A stretch of DNA of 64,000 bases from Apiospora phragmitis (Eukaryota; Ascomycota; Sordariomycetes; Amphisphaeriales; Apiosporaceae): the NCBI GenBank assembly GCA_038363925.1, contig JAQQWL010000016.1, positions 682,001 to 746,000 on the forward strand, read 5' to 3'. Below are positions 48,675 through 59,366 of the stretch, in pieces; the first letter of the stretch is position 1, and every line of letters starts with the position of its first letter. The notes beneath the pieces are model-generated. The model was given only the letters and a program-made list of their open reading frames with translations, did not search any database and had not been told where the DNA came from. Both the position numbers and the translations under genes were made by a program.

Positions 48675-49971
48675 ATGGCCTCCTTCATCCATTTGAACCC
48701 CGTGGCGCGGGATTACACTTTCAAGGCACCCCGCGGCGTGGAAAGAGGCACCGACGAGTCCACCGTCCTCGCCTTCCACCAGTCCCTCCCCTCCTACAAC
48801 GAGACAACCCTGCACACGCTGCCCTCCCTCGCCGCGTCGCTGGGGCTGTCCCACGTGTTGGTCAAAGATGAGTCGGATCGCTTCGGCCTGCCCGCCTTCA
48901 AGATCCTCGGCGCGTCCTGGGCTGTATACCGCGCCGTGCTGTCGGCCCTGGAAGCCAACGAGGAGCAGAATGTGACCACGGCCGCCACGATGTCCGTCGC
49001 CGACCTCGGGTCCGCCGCGCGGGACCGCGGCCTCCGCATCGTCACGAGCACCGAGGGCAACTGCGGCCGCGCCGTCGCGCGCATGGCCAAGTACCTCGGC
49101 CTGCCCGTGCGCGTCTCCGTGCCGGGGTACATGAACGAGGGCACGCGGCAGAAGATCCGCAGCGAGGGCGCCGAGGTCCTCGTCGTCAAGGGCAGCTACG
49201 AGGACACCATCCCCGTCATCCGCAAGGATGCTGAGGAGAGGGAAGGGAGCGTGTTGGTGCTCGACGTTGGCCTCGAGGGATACGAGGTTGTACCTAAGGT
49301 ATGTAATGGCGATGATTATGATGAGGGAAAGTTGGGGTTTTTCTCTTCTTTTCCCATAGTCGAAGAAAATGTCAACGCGCACAGCGGCCTAGCGGAACGA
49401 GACTACTGATATGAAGCTATAGTACTTCGTAGAAGGCTACAGCAGCATGCTCGCCGAGTCCGAGAAACAGGTCCCTGAGCTCACGGGTGGCAAGCCGGCG
49501 ACACACGCCATCGTGCCATGCGGTGCGGGCTCCATAGCCCAGGCGGTGGTGCAGCACTACAAAGGGGCTGAACGCCAGAAACAGCACGGGAGCGCGACGG
49601 TGATCGCGGTGGAGGCCACCACGGCGGCGTGTCTCAAAGCATCTCTCGAAGCTGGTGAGTCTACAGACGTGACGACCACCGACACCATCATGAACGGCAT
49701 GAACTGCGGCACCCTGTCCACACTGGCCTGGCCAGTTTTAAGCGAAGGAGTGGACGCGAGCGTCGTCGTGACCGACCAGGAATCCCATTCGGCCGTGGAG
49801 GAACTGAAGAGTAGCGGCACCATGGCTGGGCCCTGTGGCGCGGCTACACTTGCCGCGCTGAGACGGGTGTGTGTAGATTCCCGCGCCAGATCTGAGCTCG
49901 CTCTGGGACCCGAGTCTATTGTTGTGCTCCATTGCACCGAAGGTACTAGAGACTATCCGGTCCCCTCCTAG
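48675..49971 (+). CDS. PLP-dependent diaminopropionate ammonia-lyase-like enzyme
   Basis: A fold-type II pyridoxal-phosphate enzyme (tryptophan synthase beta/threonine dehydratase superfamily) resembling diaminopropionate ammonia-lyase, which converts 2,3-diaminopropionate to pyruvate and ammonia. The likely PLP lysine is in RFGLPAFKILGASWAVYRA. The substrate loop reads STEGNCGRAVARMAKYLGLP. The phosphate-binding glycine stretch is IVPCGAGSIAQAVVQHY, followed by IMNGMNCGTLSTLAWPVL. The C-terminal part is GTMAGPCGAATLAALRR then SIVVLHCTEGTRDY. Intron 49299-49422 lies between YEVVPK and YFVEGYSSMLAE. The frame is intact and gives 390 residues. An upstream ATG at 48627 would add 16 residues; 48675 (MASFIHLNPVARDY) fits the family better. 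In the usual DG-NHGRAVA motif, asparagine-cysteine replaces asparagine-histidine here. Confidence 0.85.
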
Positions 49972-50669
49972 TGCTCACAGCATGCAGCCTATAGACTGGC
50001 TTCAGGGTTGGATCCAACCCCCTATTTCTGAACAGTTATCATTGATTATTGAAACCCAATGACACGTGTATGGCATGCGAGCCCAACTCATGACATTGCC
50101 TAGGCTCATTCAAACGCGCATCGCTGTGAACCTGTATAGACGCATGCATGCCCTTCGACGAGAGCCTTGTTGTGGTGGCCAATCGGAAGTCTCGCCAATG
50201 ATGGCGTTACACTCGAGTAACCATGGCGACAGCAACATAGAGCAGCGGGTGGCGGCGTGATTTGCTGAAGATTGCATGATGTGTCAAAAATATGTGGCTG
50301 TCATGCGGGACATCAAAGCCGTTTTGGGTGTCTTGCCTTATTGTCATGTATGGTTTGCTGCATGTCACTCCAATTGGAGAGCAACAATCATGGGAAGTCA
50401 CACCGGGACAGCGCATCCAAGCCTCGAATCCAAGCAATCGTCTACGGCTCGATGACGCCTCGGCCCGGTCGTGGGCCTCCGGCATAATACGTAGCGAGTG
50501 CTCGAAATATCTTGGAGTTTGTGAATTCTTAGATTTTTGAATGAATGTTGATTCTGGGCCCGTGATGTCGACTTCGCCCCACTCACCCCAGTATGTAGTC
50601 ACTGAGGGGATGAGAAGATGTTATCCAAAAGCCATAGCCACTCTCTAACACATATAAAACTATCTAAAG
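49972..50669. other. intergenic
   Basis: 698 bp without a supported gene, containing the promoter of the collagen-like gene. Confidence 0.45.
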
Positions 50670-52176
50670 ATGGCTATCATGGCCTATGGAGTTGAAACGA
50701 TTTCGGCACAGCCTTCTCGGCTGACTATACCAACTTTAGCTATTCGGCAGCCTAGTTTGGTCACTCTGATCATCACCAGACCGACTTTGACCAGCACTAC
50801 CACCATATCACTTGGGAACGATGAGTCGGACTCCACCACTGCAACTCCACTAGCCGAGACCTCGGCCGGCACTGCCCCTGCCCCTGCTGGGGAATCTGGC
50901 GGCATATCGACCACGGGTGTCGTGATACTGGGCTTGGTCCTGGGTCTCTCATGCCTTTCGCTCCTCCTGTATTTCCTGTGTCGCGGTAGGTGCCGTTCTG
51001 GCAGCACCAAAGAGGATTCGAGCGCATCGTCGCATCATTCACCCCAAAAACCCCGTGGTGGATATGGTGGATATCGTAAAACCCGCGGGCCTCGTGGTCA
51101 CCGCGGCTTCCAGGGGCCGCCTGTGAGATACCCCCTTGACCTTTCTCTTGTTATACTAGGTAAACTGAATTGCGGTAGGGAGTTGGAATTCAAGGACCTC
51201 AGGGGATACCAGGTCCTCCAGGTGACCCAGGAATCCCGGGTACTCAGGGCCCTCCAGGTGAACCAGGGATGCATGGGTCTGCAGGTCGTAAGTCATAGCT
51301 CATCATCACGGTGAAACCTGTCGTGATTGAATTGCTTATTTCAATTGTGTTGTAGCTCGAGGCGAACCTGGTCCATCCGGACCTGCTGGCGCCCCTGGTA
51401 CGTTTGCCCTTTTACTTTGAGAAACACTCCCTTGTGATGAAGAACCCGTCAGCTCACTGTGCGTAGGAGAACCCGGCCCATCGGGGCCACAAGGACAGCC
51501 TGGCCCATTGGGACCACAAGGACGAGTCGGGCCTCTTGGTGCAGACGGACAAACAGGCCAACAGGGGTAAGTGGATTGCAATCCGGCCAAGTGCTATTGT
51601 GGTATCTGGAAACTGGGTTAACATGCTCCTTATCACAGACCTGCTGGACCACCAGGAAAAGACGGAAGAGACGGCCGTGATGGTCGCCCTGGACCCGAGG
51701 GTCAATCAGGAACACCTGGGTACGCGAAATGATCGTCTTTCTGTGTGTACTATCACTAATCAGGATGCTCGAAGACGTGAGGGCGCGCCGGGTCCACAAG
51801 GGATTCCCGGACCGTCTGGATCGTCTGGATCGCCTGGACCACCTGGATCACCTGGACTGCAGGGGCCTGAAGGTCCTGAAGGTCCTGAAGGTCCTGAAGG
51901 TCCTGAAGGGCCAGGTGGCCCGCCTGGTCGTCCTGGTGAACAAGGTCTCAGTGGCCGTGGCCGTCCGGGACCAAGGTAAGTAACTTCATTTTTCTTTTCC
52001 ATCCACCAAGCCAAGGGTGCTGAGACTGACGAGCGACTAGGGGCGATCGGGGGCCAAGAGGACTTACAGGTGATCAGGGGCTAAGAGGGGACGGAGGTCC
52101 CCGAGGCGACCCTGGTCGAGGGGGGCACTGGTGTGGGACGCGTCCATGTAATGGAGATTGTGGTTATGATGAATAG
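50670..52176 (+). CDS. seven-exon collagen-like membrane protein
   Basis: Exons are 50670-51122, 51179-51287, 51356-51397, 51467-51566, 51639-51719, 51775-51975 and 52041-52176, together 373 residues with no frame error. Residues 1-80 are Ser/Thr/Pro-rich. Residues 82-104 ([20 protein letters not shown] onward) form one membrane helix, followed by a basic [11 protein letters not shown] segment. From about residue 138 the chain is Gly-X-Y triplets across all seven exons: [73 protein letters not shown] and five GPE units. It ends in a cysteine-containing tip, [16 protein letters not shown]. Splicing always restores the triplet register, which supports every junction. Fungal collagen-like proteins include adhesins such as Metarhizium MCL1. 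A surface or scaffold role is inferred. By charge, the collagen tail would be cytosolic. Confidence 0.87.
51866..51910 (+). repeat. 9-bp tandem repeat encoding Gly-Pro-Glu triplets
   Basis: Five copies of CCTGAAGGT (last one CCTGAAGGG), a likely length-variable part of the collagen domain. Confidence 0.8.
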
Positions 52177-52438
52177 TTGAAGCGATGGTGCCTGCCAGCT
52201 CAAGTTCGAGAGAGCCCTGTGATAGCAGCTCATCGGTCAATTTTGACCAGGATGATGGTCTCTTGTCGATGTAAGATCTACGTGTGTATGTTATTTCGAC
52301 TGTACTTACTGTGTATTGGGATTAAGGGAACATACCGGCAGCCATGCAAAAGGCTGATACATTGGGTACTGTGACATGGGAACAAACCCACACGAACAAA
52401 CATTTCGAGTATAATCTCGTTGAATCCTGAACATTCTT

Positions 52439-53561
52439 TCAGGGTCCGAGCCAGTCTTCAATATGTGGGCGCCCAGGCCACGTGGAGTTGGCTTCGAAAA
52501 CGTTGAAAGGATTCCAGGCAATCGGTCGAATACTTCCGTAGAACCACTTGCCTCCCCCGATCGCTACTTCTCCATCCCTGAAGTCCCATGACGACCTAGC
52601 CATCACGCTAGCTGGGTCGAGACTCATACCATCAGCTGTCTCAGGCTGGGTTCTCCATGCTAGGAGCGTATGGTCCTTAGTGCTTTTCAATATCTCTTCC
52701 TGCAGCCTCTGGAAATCCTTCGATCCTTCGCCGTATATCAACGGCATATGGACATTGAACAGACCGAGTAAGCTGTAAGCCATGTCCTCTTCTCGTGTCG
52801 TGAGTCGATAAGCTACCCATGACATCCGCATAGCTACAGTATAGCGATTAGGGTTGAAGCACCCAAAAAGTGCTATAGACTGGATGCCTGTCACTGTGGA
52901 GATGACATGGCGCAGATCTTGTTTCGAACTGAGCTCTTCCCAGTCTTCGTTGTAAAACTCCAGATGCAGTGACCCTAACAGCTCCTAAGATTTGAGTACG
53001 GTTCAGTGCCTGCCCATGCTGGCTGGAATAACGGTTGGCAGGATAGCTCTTGTTAAAGGGCGTATCAAACCCCTTGTATATTATAGATTGTTGGAGTAAA
53101 ATACTAACCTGTAAATCCCACCCCCGGGTGAACCAGCGCGACTCCTTGATATCGGCTACTTCATGTACGTCTTCAAGATAGGCATAGCACACATGGGACT
53201 CCCCGTACCACTCGTACATAGAATAGATCGACTCTGATATTTCGGCACTGCTCAGCTTGTCGATACAGCAGGTGTCAGCCCATGCCCACCCATAGCCATT
53301 GTGACGAGCTACTTCGCAAAAACGCTTGATCTTGATGTAGCCCTTCTTCAAGGGTGTCTCGGGGCTTGGCGCCTGCAACTCCTGGAATGTGACTTCGTCT
53401 TCGTCGATACCCCAAGTATGGGAAATAATGGCGTACTGAGGCATCTTGGTGTTGAAGGTCCTGAGCTTCAGTGTGCTCGTGTCCAAGAGCCGTATCTTAC
53501 GACTAGCTGATCTTCTGAGATACTGTGTTTCGGTATATTGACGAAAGGAAGATCTGCACAT
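52439..53561 (-). CDS. HET-domain (heterokaryon incompatibility) protein
   Basis: HET-domain proteins act in non-self recognition and programmed cell death after hyphal fusion; many copies have no known role. The domain begins IRLLDTSTLKLRTF and reads YAIISHTWGIDEDEVTFQEL, CEVARHNGYGWAWADTCCID, then YEWYGESHVCYAYLEDVHEV and SRWFTRGWDLQELLGSLHLE. After the intron (52985-53108) it ends with SWVAYRLTTREEDMAYSLLG and NVHMPLIYGEGSKDFQRLQE. All classic HET blocks are present. Most relatives start at MRLL, but here that codon is ATA (53493-53495). The next in-frame ATG upstream, at 53561, adds 22 residues and is used for the coordinates, giving 332 residues. The C-terminus after the domain is short. 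The gene converges on the collagen-like gene. Confidence 0.82.
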
Positions 53562-53581
53562 AGGAAGGGACGCGTGTGTTC

Positions 53582-53905
53582 TCAAGGCCAACACGAGTAG
53601 GACAATGTAAAGGTTATCGTGGGACGGCCAGATTTGTCGAGACTCGAGTACAAGGGGGGGAACGGTGGCGAGTCCTTTCCATCCAAACCCTGGTTGGTCA
53701 GACGCCTCCGCGTCGCGAAATAAGCGAGACAAGAAATAGCCCCCAACAAACATGCTACTCCGGAATAGCCACAAACAATAAGGGAGGTACTATAGGGTCC
53801 AATTGAACAGGCCGCGAAGCCTAATTGAAAGACGTGGGCAATTGTGATGATAACGTCCAGAAAGGGGCAAATGTTCAGACCACTTGAAGGCTTTGGAAAC
53901 CGATG
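53582..53905 (-). other. open frame with two hydrophobic stretches, no ATG
   Basis: An open frame upstream of the HET gene encodes two membrane-like segments (VIITIAHVFQLGFAACSIGP and VCGYSGVACLLGAISCLAYF) separated by a short loop. It lacks an ATG. It may be an exon of an unrecognised gene or a remnant. Support is weak. Confidence 0.2.
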
Positions 53906-54060
53906 CACTGTCCTTGGACTAAGTTATAATTTGGGTGCACGGTGTTACGCAGTTCGAGCACAAAGGCTTAATTGCTAAACTAACTGGAGAAGATGAACGA
54001 GCTCACGTATCTAGAGGGGCGCAAGTCCAAGTCGGTCCTTGAAGAGTCCAAATGCCCAGC

Positions 54061-56755
54061 TTATATCTTCAGCTTCCACAATTTCCTTCCCTTGCTATCA
54101 CGCCCAGCATCCAAGACCTCCCCGGCCGCAGAGTCGTCCATCGTGACGGCGCGCTCTTCTCCGACAGGGAGCACCACAGTGATGCCGTTCTTGACCCACA
54201 GCGGCTCGAACTCGCCCTGCTTTTTCATGCTCACGCCCACCTGGATCTCGTCGGGCGAGGAGGTGCTGTACCTTATCTCGAAGGTGCAGAGGTCACTCTT
54301 CTCCACGCGGCTCGTGCCGTCGTCTTCGAACCACTGGTTGGTGAAGGTCTGGGTGTTCGCATGCGTACCATTGCCGTTAGATGAAGGGGCGGCGGCGACA
54401 TCACTCGGCAGGTTCGCATCATGAACAACCGGCGGCGGGAAGATCTCGACGCCGCGCCAGTCGTCTTTGGCGATATTCGGAAACTCCGGGTCGTCTCCAG
54501 CGAGGCAGGTGGTCGGCGTCGGCTTACCCACAGGAATGGCCGAGCCGATGCGCGCGAGTACTGGAATGGACGTATACCACGTGGAATCGATGTCGTGCCA
54601 CTTTCCAGACTCGAACCGTTGGTAGGGTGCGGAGAGGTTCAGGAAACCCGGGTCATCGGCATTCTTACGAGGCAAGTAAACCCGGGCAGAGATGACACCG
54701 GGCTCATACACGCCAGCCACAAGCATGGAATCTCCGAACCAGTACTGAGAGTCACCCCTGAGCAATTCTTTAGACCACACGTTAGAGTCTGACTCATAAC
54801 CCCATCCCGTCCATCGTTGCGGGGGAGTTGCGTCCTGGTGAGATCTCAGCATCTGCGAGTAAGTGTGGGGAACAAGCTCATAGCGCCGTTTTATAGCGGC
54901 TCGAATGATCGGGGCAACAGAAGGGTATTGCCAAGGCTCGATGACTTCGCCAATCAGGTTGTCGGAGGGGTTGGTCTTGTAGCAGTTGATGGTAAAGCGA
55001 GGAGAGTGAATGCCAAGCTGGATCCAGCGCACAAGATGCTCAGGGGATGGCTGGGGCCCTTCGAACCCTCCAATGTCATGACCATAGCACTGATATCAGG
55101 TTAGCATATGAAGCGCAGTATTATAACCCCCAGCCAATTCTGCGTACCTGTAAAAGAGAGAACCCGGCATTGAGTGCCAGGGCATTCGCTCCTTTCATGC
55201 CTTCCCAACTAGTGACGTTGTCACCACTCCAGGAGCTAGCACAATATTTCATGGTACCGGCAGTTGCACTACGTGTCAATACGAAAGGACGAACGTCAGG
55301 CTCGGCTTCGAGAGTAGCATCGTGTGAGCTTTTGCCCATCAGCTCCGTGTGGAGGGCACGACCCCAAAAGCCAATGTTGTGGCGCTTCTCCTTTCGGCAC
55401 ATCAATGGTCTCCAGAGCACACTGCCAATCATCGTTGGGGATGTTGTACTCGTTGTTGTCGTTCCACATCGCGTCAATGCCGACATCTTTGAGAGCCTTG
55501 ACCCCGTTATACCACCAGTCATAGCCAGCCTTGGATGTGAAGTCGATATGGCTGCCCTCTCCGCTCTCACCACCGCCGGCACTCCACAGCCTAGCAACTG
55601 CTGCTTTGTTCGTAACGGGGTCCTTGAAAAGCCGCCAGCTTTCGATAGCTCGGGATAGCCCGGATGATTTGCCAAGACATAAGGCTTGACATTTGCTAAC
55701 AGTCGTACCCCGTGCTCGTGGCACTCCCTGGTGAAAGCTCTGGGATCAGGAAACCTGTGGCGGTTCCAAGTAAAGACGTTCCTTGTTTTAGGCTCTTTCT
55801 CTGCCACAGTGTAACCTGAACTCATCTGGAAGGCAGAGCAAGGCATGTCGTACTTCTCGCAGTTCTTGATGAAGCCCATGATGGCGTCGCAAGCCCGGGG
55901 GGAGTCCTCCATGCTATACTTCATACCACCTCCTACGTAGCCCATCATGTATCTCGGCATCAGCAACGGAAACCCCGCTAGTTCCGCATATGAGCGTACA
56001 ACCTCGGCCACAGTACTTCCTGCAATGAGGTATTCTTCCAGTCCTCCATGTGCTTGCCTGTAAACCTTGAAATGGCCCCACATGCCATCGATCTCGGAGC
56101 CAACAGACCAGGTCCCTCGAGCATGAGACGTCGAGAACATGCCGATGCACCCAGATGGAGTAACATTGATCAGAAGCGGGATGTGCTTATACAGCGGATC
56201 TGTACGATAAGCATCGTACCCGAAAGTGTCTGATGCCGAGATAATGAAACCGCGCCCGCTCAAGTCCATGGGACCGGCCTTCTCGCCGAGCCCAACATGC
56301 AGTGTATCCTGCTTGTACACTGAGTAGTGAGCGATCCCCGTAGCGTCCACGGCATACGAGCGGAAGTGAAGGTCTTTATGAAGGGGCTCTTGGACACCAT
56401 CCAAGAAGAGTGAGACGACGGGCGAGTTAGACCAGTCCACTACCGCCTTGGTCTTGCCACATCTGATTTCCCGATTGCAACGGTCTAGGTCAGTAGTGAC
56501 CTCGGGAGCAGAGCCAGCAAAATCCGGAGCTACACGTTGGACACTTGGGAAAGGGGGGACAGGGTGCTGGGGGGTCGTGAAGGTGGTTCGGAAGACATTG
56601 GGACGGATCGCTTCGAAGTGGAAAGTGCATGGATCCGAAGTGCCTCCGTCCCTAGATCGAAGTGAGATGGCCGAGGCTGGCTTCGATCCTGTCGTAGTAT
56701 CCGAAGTCTTATCGAGCTCGTAGTGCTGAGCAACACGTTCATACTGATGCAACAT
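54061..56755 (-). CDS. glycoside hydrolase family 31 (alpha-glucosidase/alpha-xylosidase type); two compensating frame breaks
   Basis: A retaining alpha-glycosidase of GH31, releasing alpha-linked glucose or xylose. ATG at 56755 gives MLHQYERVAQHYEL; no signal peptide is seen, so it is probably intracellular. The N-terminal beta domain includes YSVYKQDTLHVGLGEKAGPM and GRGFIISASDTFGYDAYRTD. The barrel follows with GFPLLMPRYMMGYVGGGMKY. The catalytic nucleophile aspartate lies in GIDAMWNDNNEYNI and the acid/base region is SATAGTMKYCASSWSGDN. Intron 55090-55147 precedes CYGHDIGGFEGPQPSPEHLV then RWIQLGIHSPRFTIN. The nucleophile segment sits in a different frame between two opposite slips: a missing base at AAAA 55627-55630 and an extra one at TTT 55392-55394. 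Correcting both gives 878 residues. Natural substrate is not predictable from sequence. Confidence 0.85.
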
Positions 56756-59366
56756 GGTGTCGGATTCACGGGTGAGGCCGAGAAAACAGTTCAATCGGTT
56801 TGAAGGAAAGTAAACAGCCTATCACGGGGCTATGTATAGAGCAAACACAGGATACTTGGACCAAGTTAAGGGGGTGTTGATGGTTTTGTAGCTGGAGAGA
56901 TTTTGAGTATCTCATGGAAACGTTCGTGAAGAGGGAAGAAGTTCGGGAACTTCAGCTACAGAGGAGGCGAAGGCGCCGGGAGTTCTTGTTAGCCGCGTTA
57001 GACCCGGGATCCAAGGACCAGCGGACAAGTTATTGAGTAATATCTACATGATAAGTGCAATACGAGGAGGTGTGAGGGGCTCGCTCATCGGAGCGCTCAC
57101 GACGCAAGCTGGCGACAAAAGGGTCGCAACTGTGGGGACACCGGCGCGTTGACGGAGCCATCCCGCGGGATGTTGGCGGATGACGCCCCAAGGGGACGCC
57201 TCACGATGCTTAAGGGGAAGCATATTGTTGACCAGGTCGCATGATATGCTGGGGACGAGTCCCCGCCTAATGATGCACAGGGTCATGAAGCCAGAACATG
57301 TGGGTAAGAGGAGACAAGAAGACCAAGACGCCATGACACGTCGAGGTTGTCGAGTCTGAGAGCCGCTTTTGCCATAACTTGCAGCGAGTCAGTGTCTGGA
57401 CAGAACCACTCAATCAATGGCTGTTCGTGTTCTATCTGGGGAAGATGGAGAACTTTTTAGTTGGAAGTGCCAGAACCCACAAACAATGCAGCGACATTAG
57501 CTGTGCGGGGTTAGTGGAATGCGGGGGAGTCTAGAACAGGGATCCCGACAGGCGACTTCGAACGTCGGCTAGCTTCATCTGACCTAGCCTGCCAGCCCTA
57601 GCCAGATTAAACACTCACGAGAGCCAAGGCTTCAGACCAAAGACGTGTCAGAAATAGCAAGTTAGTTTTATGTCGGACGAATGCCGCTCTGGGGTAGCAT
57701 CCCATCGGTCCCCGTTCGATTGATCCATGGTCCACCTCATCTCAGCTGGGTTCCTTAGCGAACGGCCAGGGGCTCAGGGCAACCGGCAGAAACGTCGGCA
57801 TCTTTGACGCGCCATTTGGGGGATTCACAGTCGTCCGATCGATTGAACAGACGAAAACCCGCAGGCTTGGTCCTTGGGACTGTCGTTCGACGTCACTTTC
57901 TTCTCGGTGGATTTTCGGTCATCTGACAGGCAGGCATGCTGGTCGTGATCCATGCCTTATGAGCATGGAAATGTATTATCTATGTAACAGGGGGGATATG
58001 GCCCGACCAGTCTACTACGCCGAATACGTTTTCCCATGCTAGGATCAAAGCTACTTTATATGTCGGGCTTTTGAAAACGGCCGATTAGCCTAGACAGTAC
58101 CTGACGCCGCTGAGAGGACGTTGTTGGTATCTAAACTCTTGGGAGGCCAGTATGTAGTGGTAGATGTGTATCTCCGCACGTCTAGATGTTGCCAAACAGC
58201 ACGTCATAGAACCTGGGTAGAAAAAGAAAAAAAAAGGCCCCAGTCATGAAGAGTACCTCATAGCTCGGTACTTAGCTAGAGCAGAGCGCTTGCTGTAGGT
58301 TACCAGAACAATAAATACTCATCCAGGGTTAGGCAGTTGAGTAGACGAACCTCCTGGATCTTTTGCTTCGTATATTGACTGAGCATGGGTGCTGACCATA
58401 ATAAGCCCGGCCAAGAACCTTGGAAGCACTAAAGGGGCGGGACGGCAGCCACGTCACGGGAACTTCAAGCTCGAGTCCTTGGGAGCGAAGATGCAGCCAC
58501 CTACCTTTCGCTATAACGCGATAAACCTCATGTACGAGTCTTCATTGTCATTGAAAGTCACCCTATCAGTTGCCTTGTAGATAACTCATCTGGTGGTGAA
58601 TCCAGAGCGCGCCAGGCATGAGAAGAATGCGTTCGGGATAATTGAAGCAAACCGGTCGCCGGGTGCGGTGAGACAGGAATAATTAATCATGTGCGACGAT
58701 AGTATCCATGGTTCTTACTTACAAATTCAACCAATGAGGACTGTGCTGAGACCCCCGGGCCGTCAGCTGCTATCTACCATTCCCCGTTTTCCCTCCTCGC
58801 CCTATCAACAAGACTTCTCGCCCTCTCCGATGAACTACGCGTTACCCCACATCTCCCCCCCTAGATTGATCAGAGTGTAGTGGCAAGTAATGGTAAGACA
58901 CAGTCCAGTTAAGCGTCATTTGGTTTCTCTCCCGGACCCCAGATTCTGAATCCCCAGTCGTTTCATGGGGTAATCAAGACTCCATACGCTACTCCATTCT
59001 ACCAGGCCTCGGGTCAACAACCCCATGGGGAAAGAGAAATAACAGGAAGAGAGCCTCCATGCAAGTGGCTCTTGTCGTGATAGACCTGACGTGAGGCCAA
59101 GGGTCTTAGACTCGTACCACCCCCATGCTGCAGCTACCGTAGATAGACCGCCAGTAAGATCATTATCCGAGTCGTGTCGCATCGTCGTAGTCGGTCGCCA
59201 TGTTTAAAACCATCCTCAAGCCCCCCATCTTCTAGCAATGCCGTAATATCTTAAATCCCCTCCTTTTTCTCCTCTTAGATCCACCATTGTCGGCTTCTAA
59301 TACCTAGACTGTATATTACCTCGTACGGCAACGATAGGCGTTGACTTTACCTATAATAGCACCATC
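56756..59366. other. intergenic, no supported gene
   Basis: 2.6 kb between the divergent GH31 and MFS genes. It contains both promoters and no coding region that I can support. Frames at 57044-57334, 58389-58580 and 58689-58880 look random. Confidence 0.45.

Noticed and set aside
48516..49382. 288-codon minus-strand frame with HGDAHGQAEV-type composition
   Set aside because: Antisense to the PLP-enzyme exon with clear family motifs.
57044..57334. 96-codon minus-strand frame between GH31 and MFS genes
   Set aside because: Random-looking sequence in a promoter region, without neighbours or motifs.
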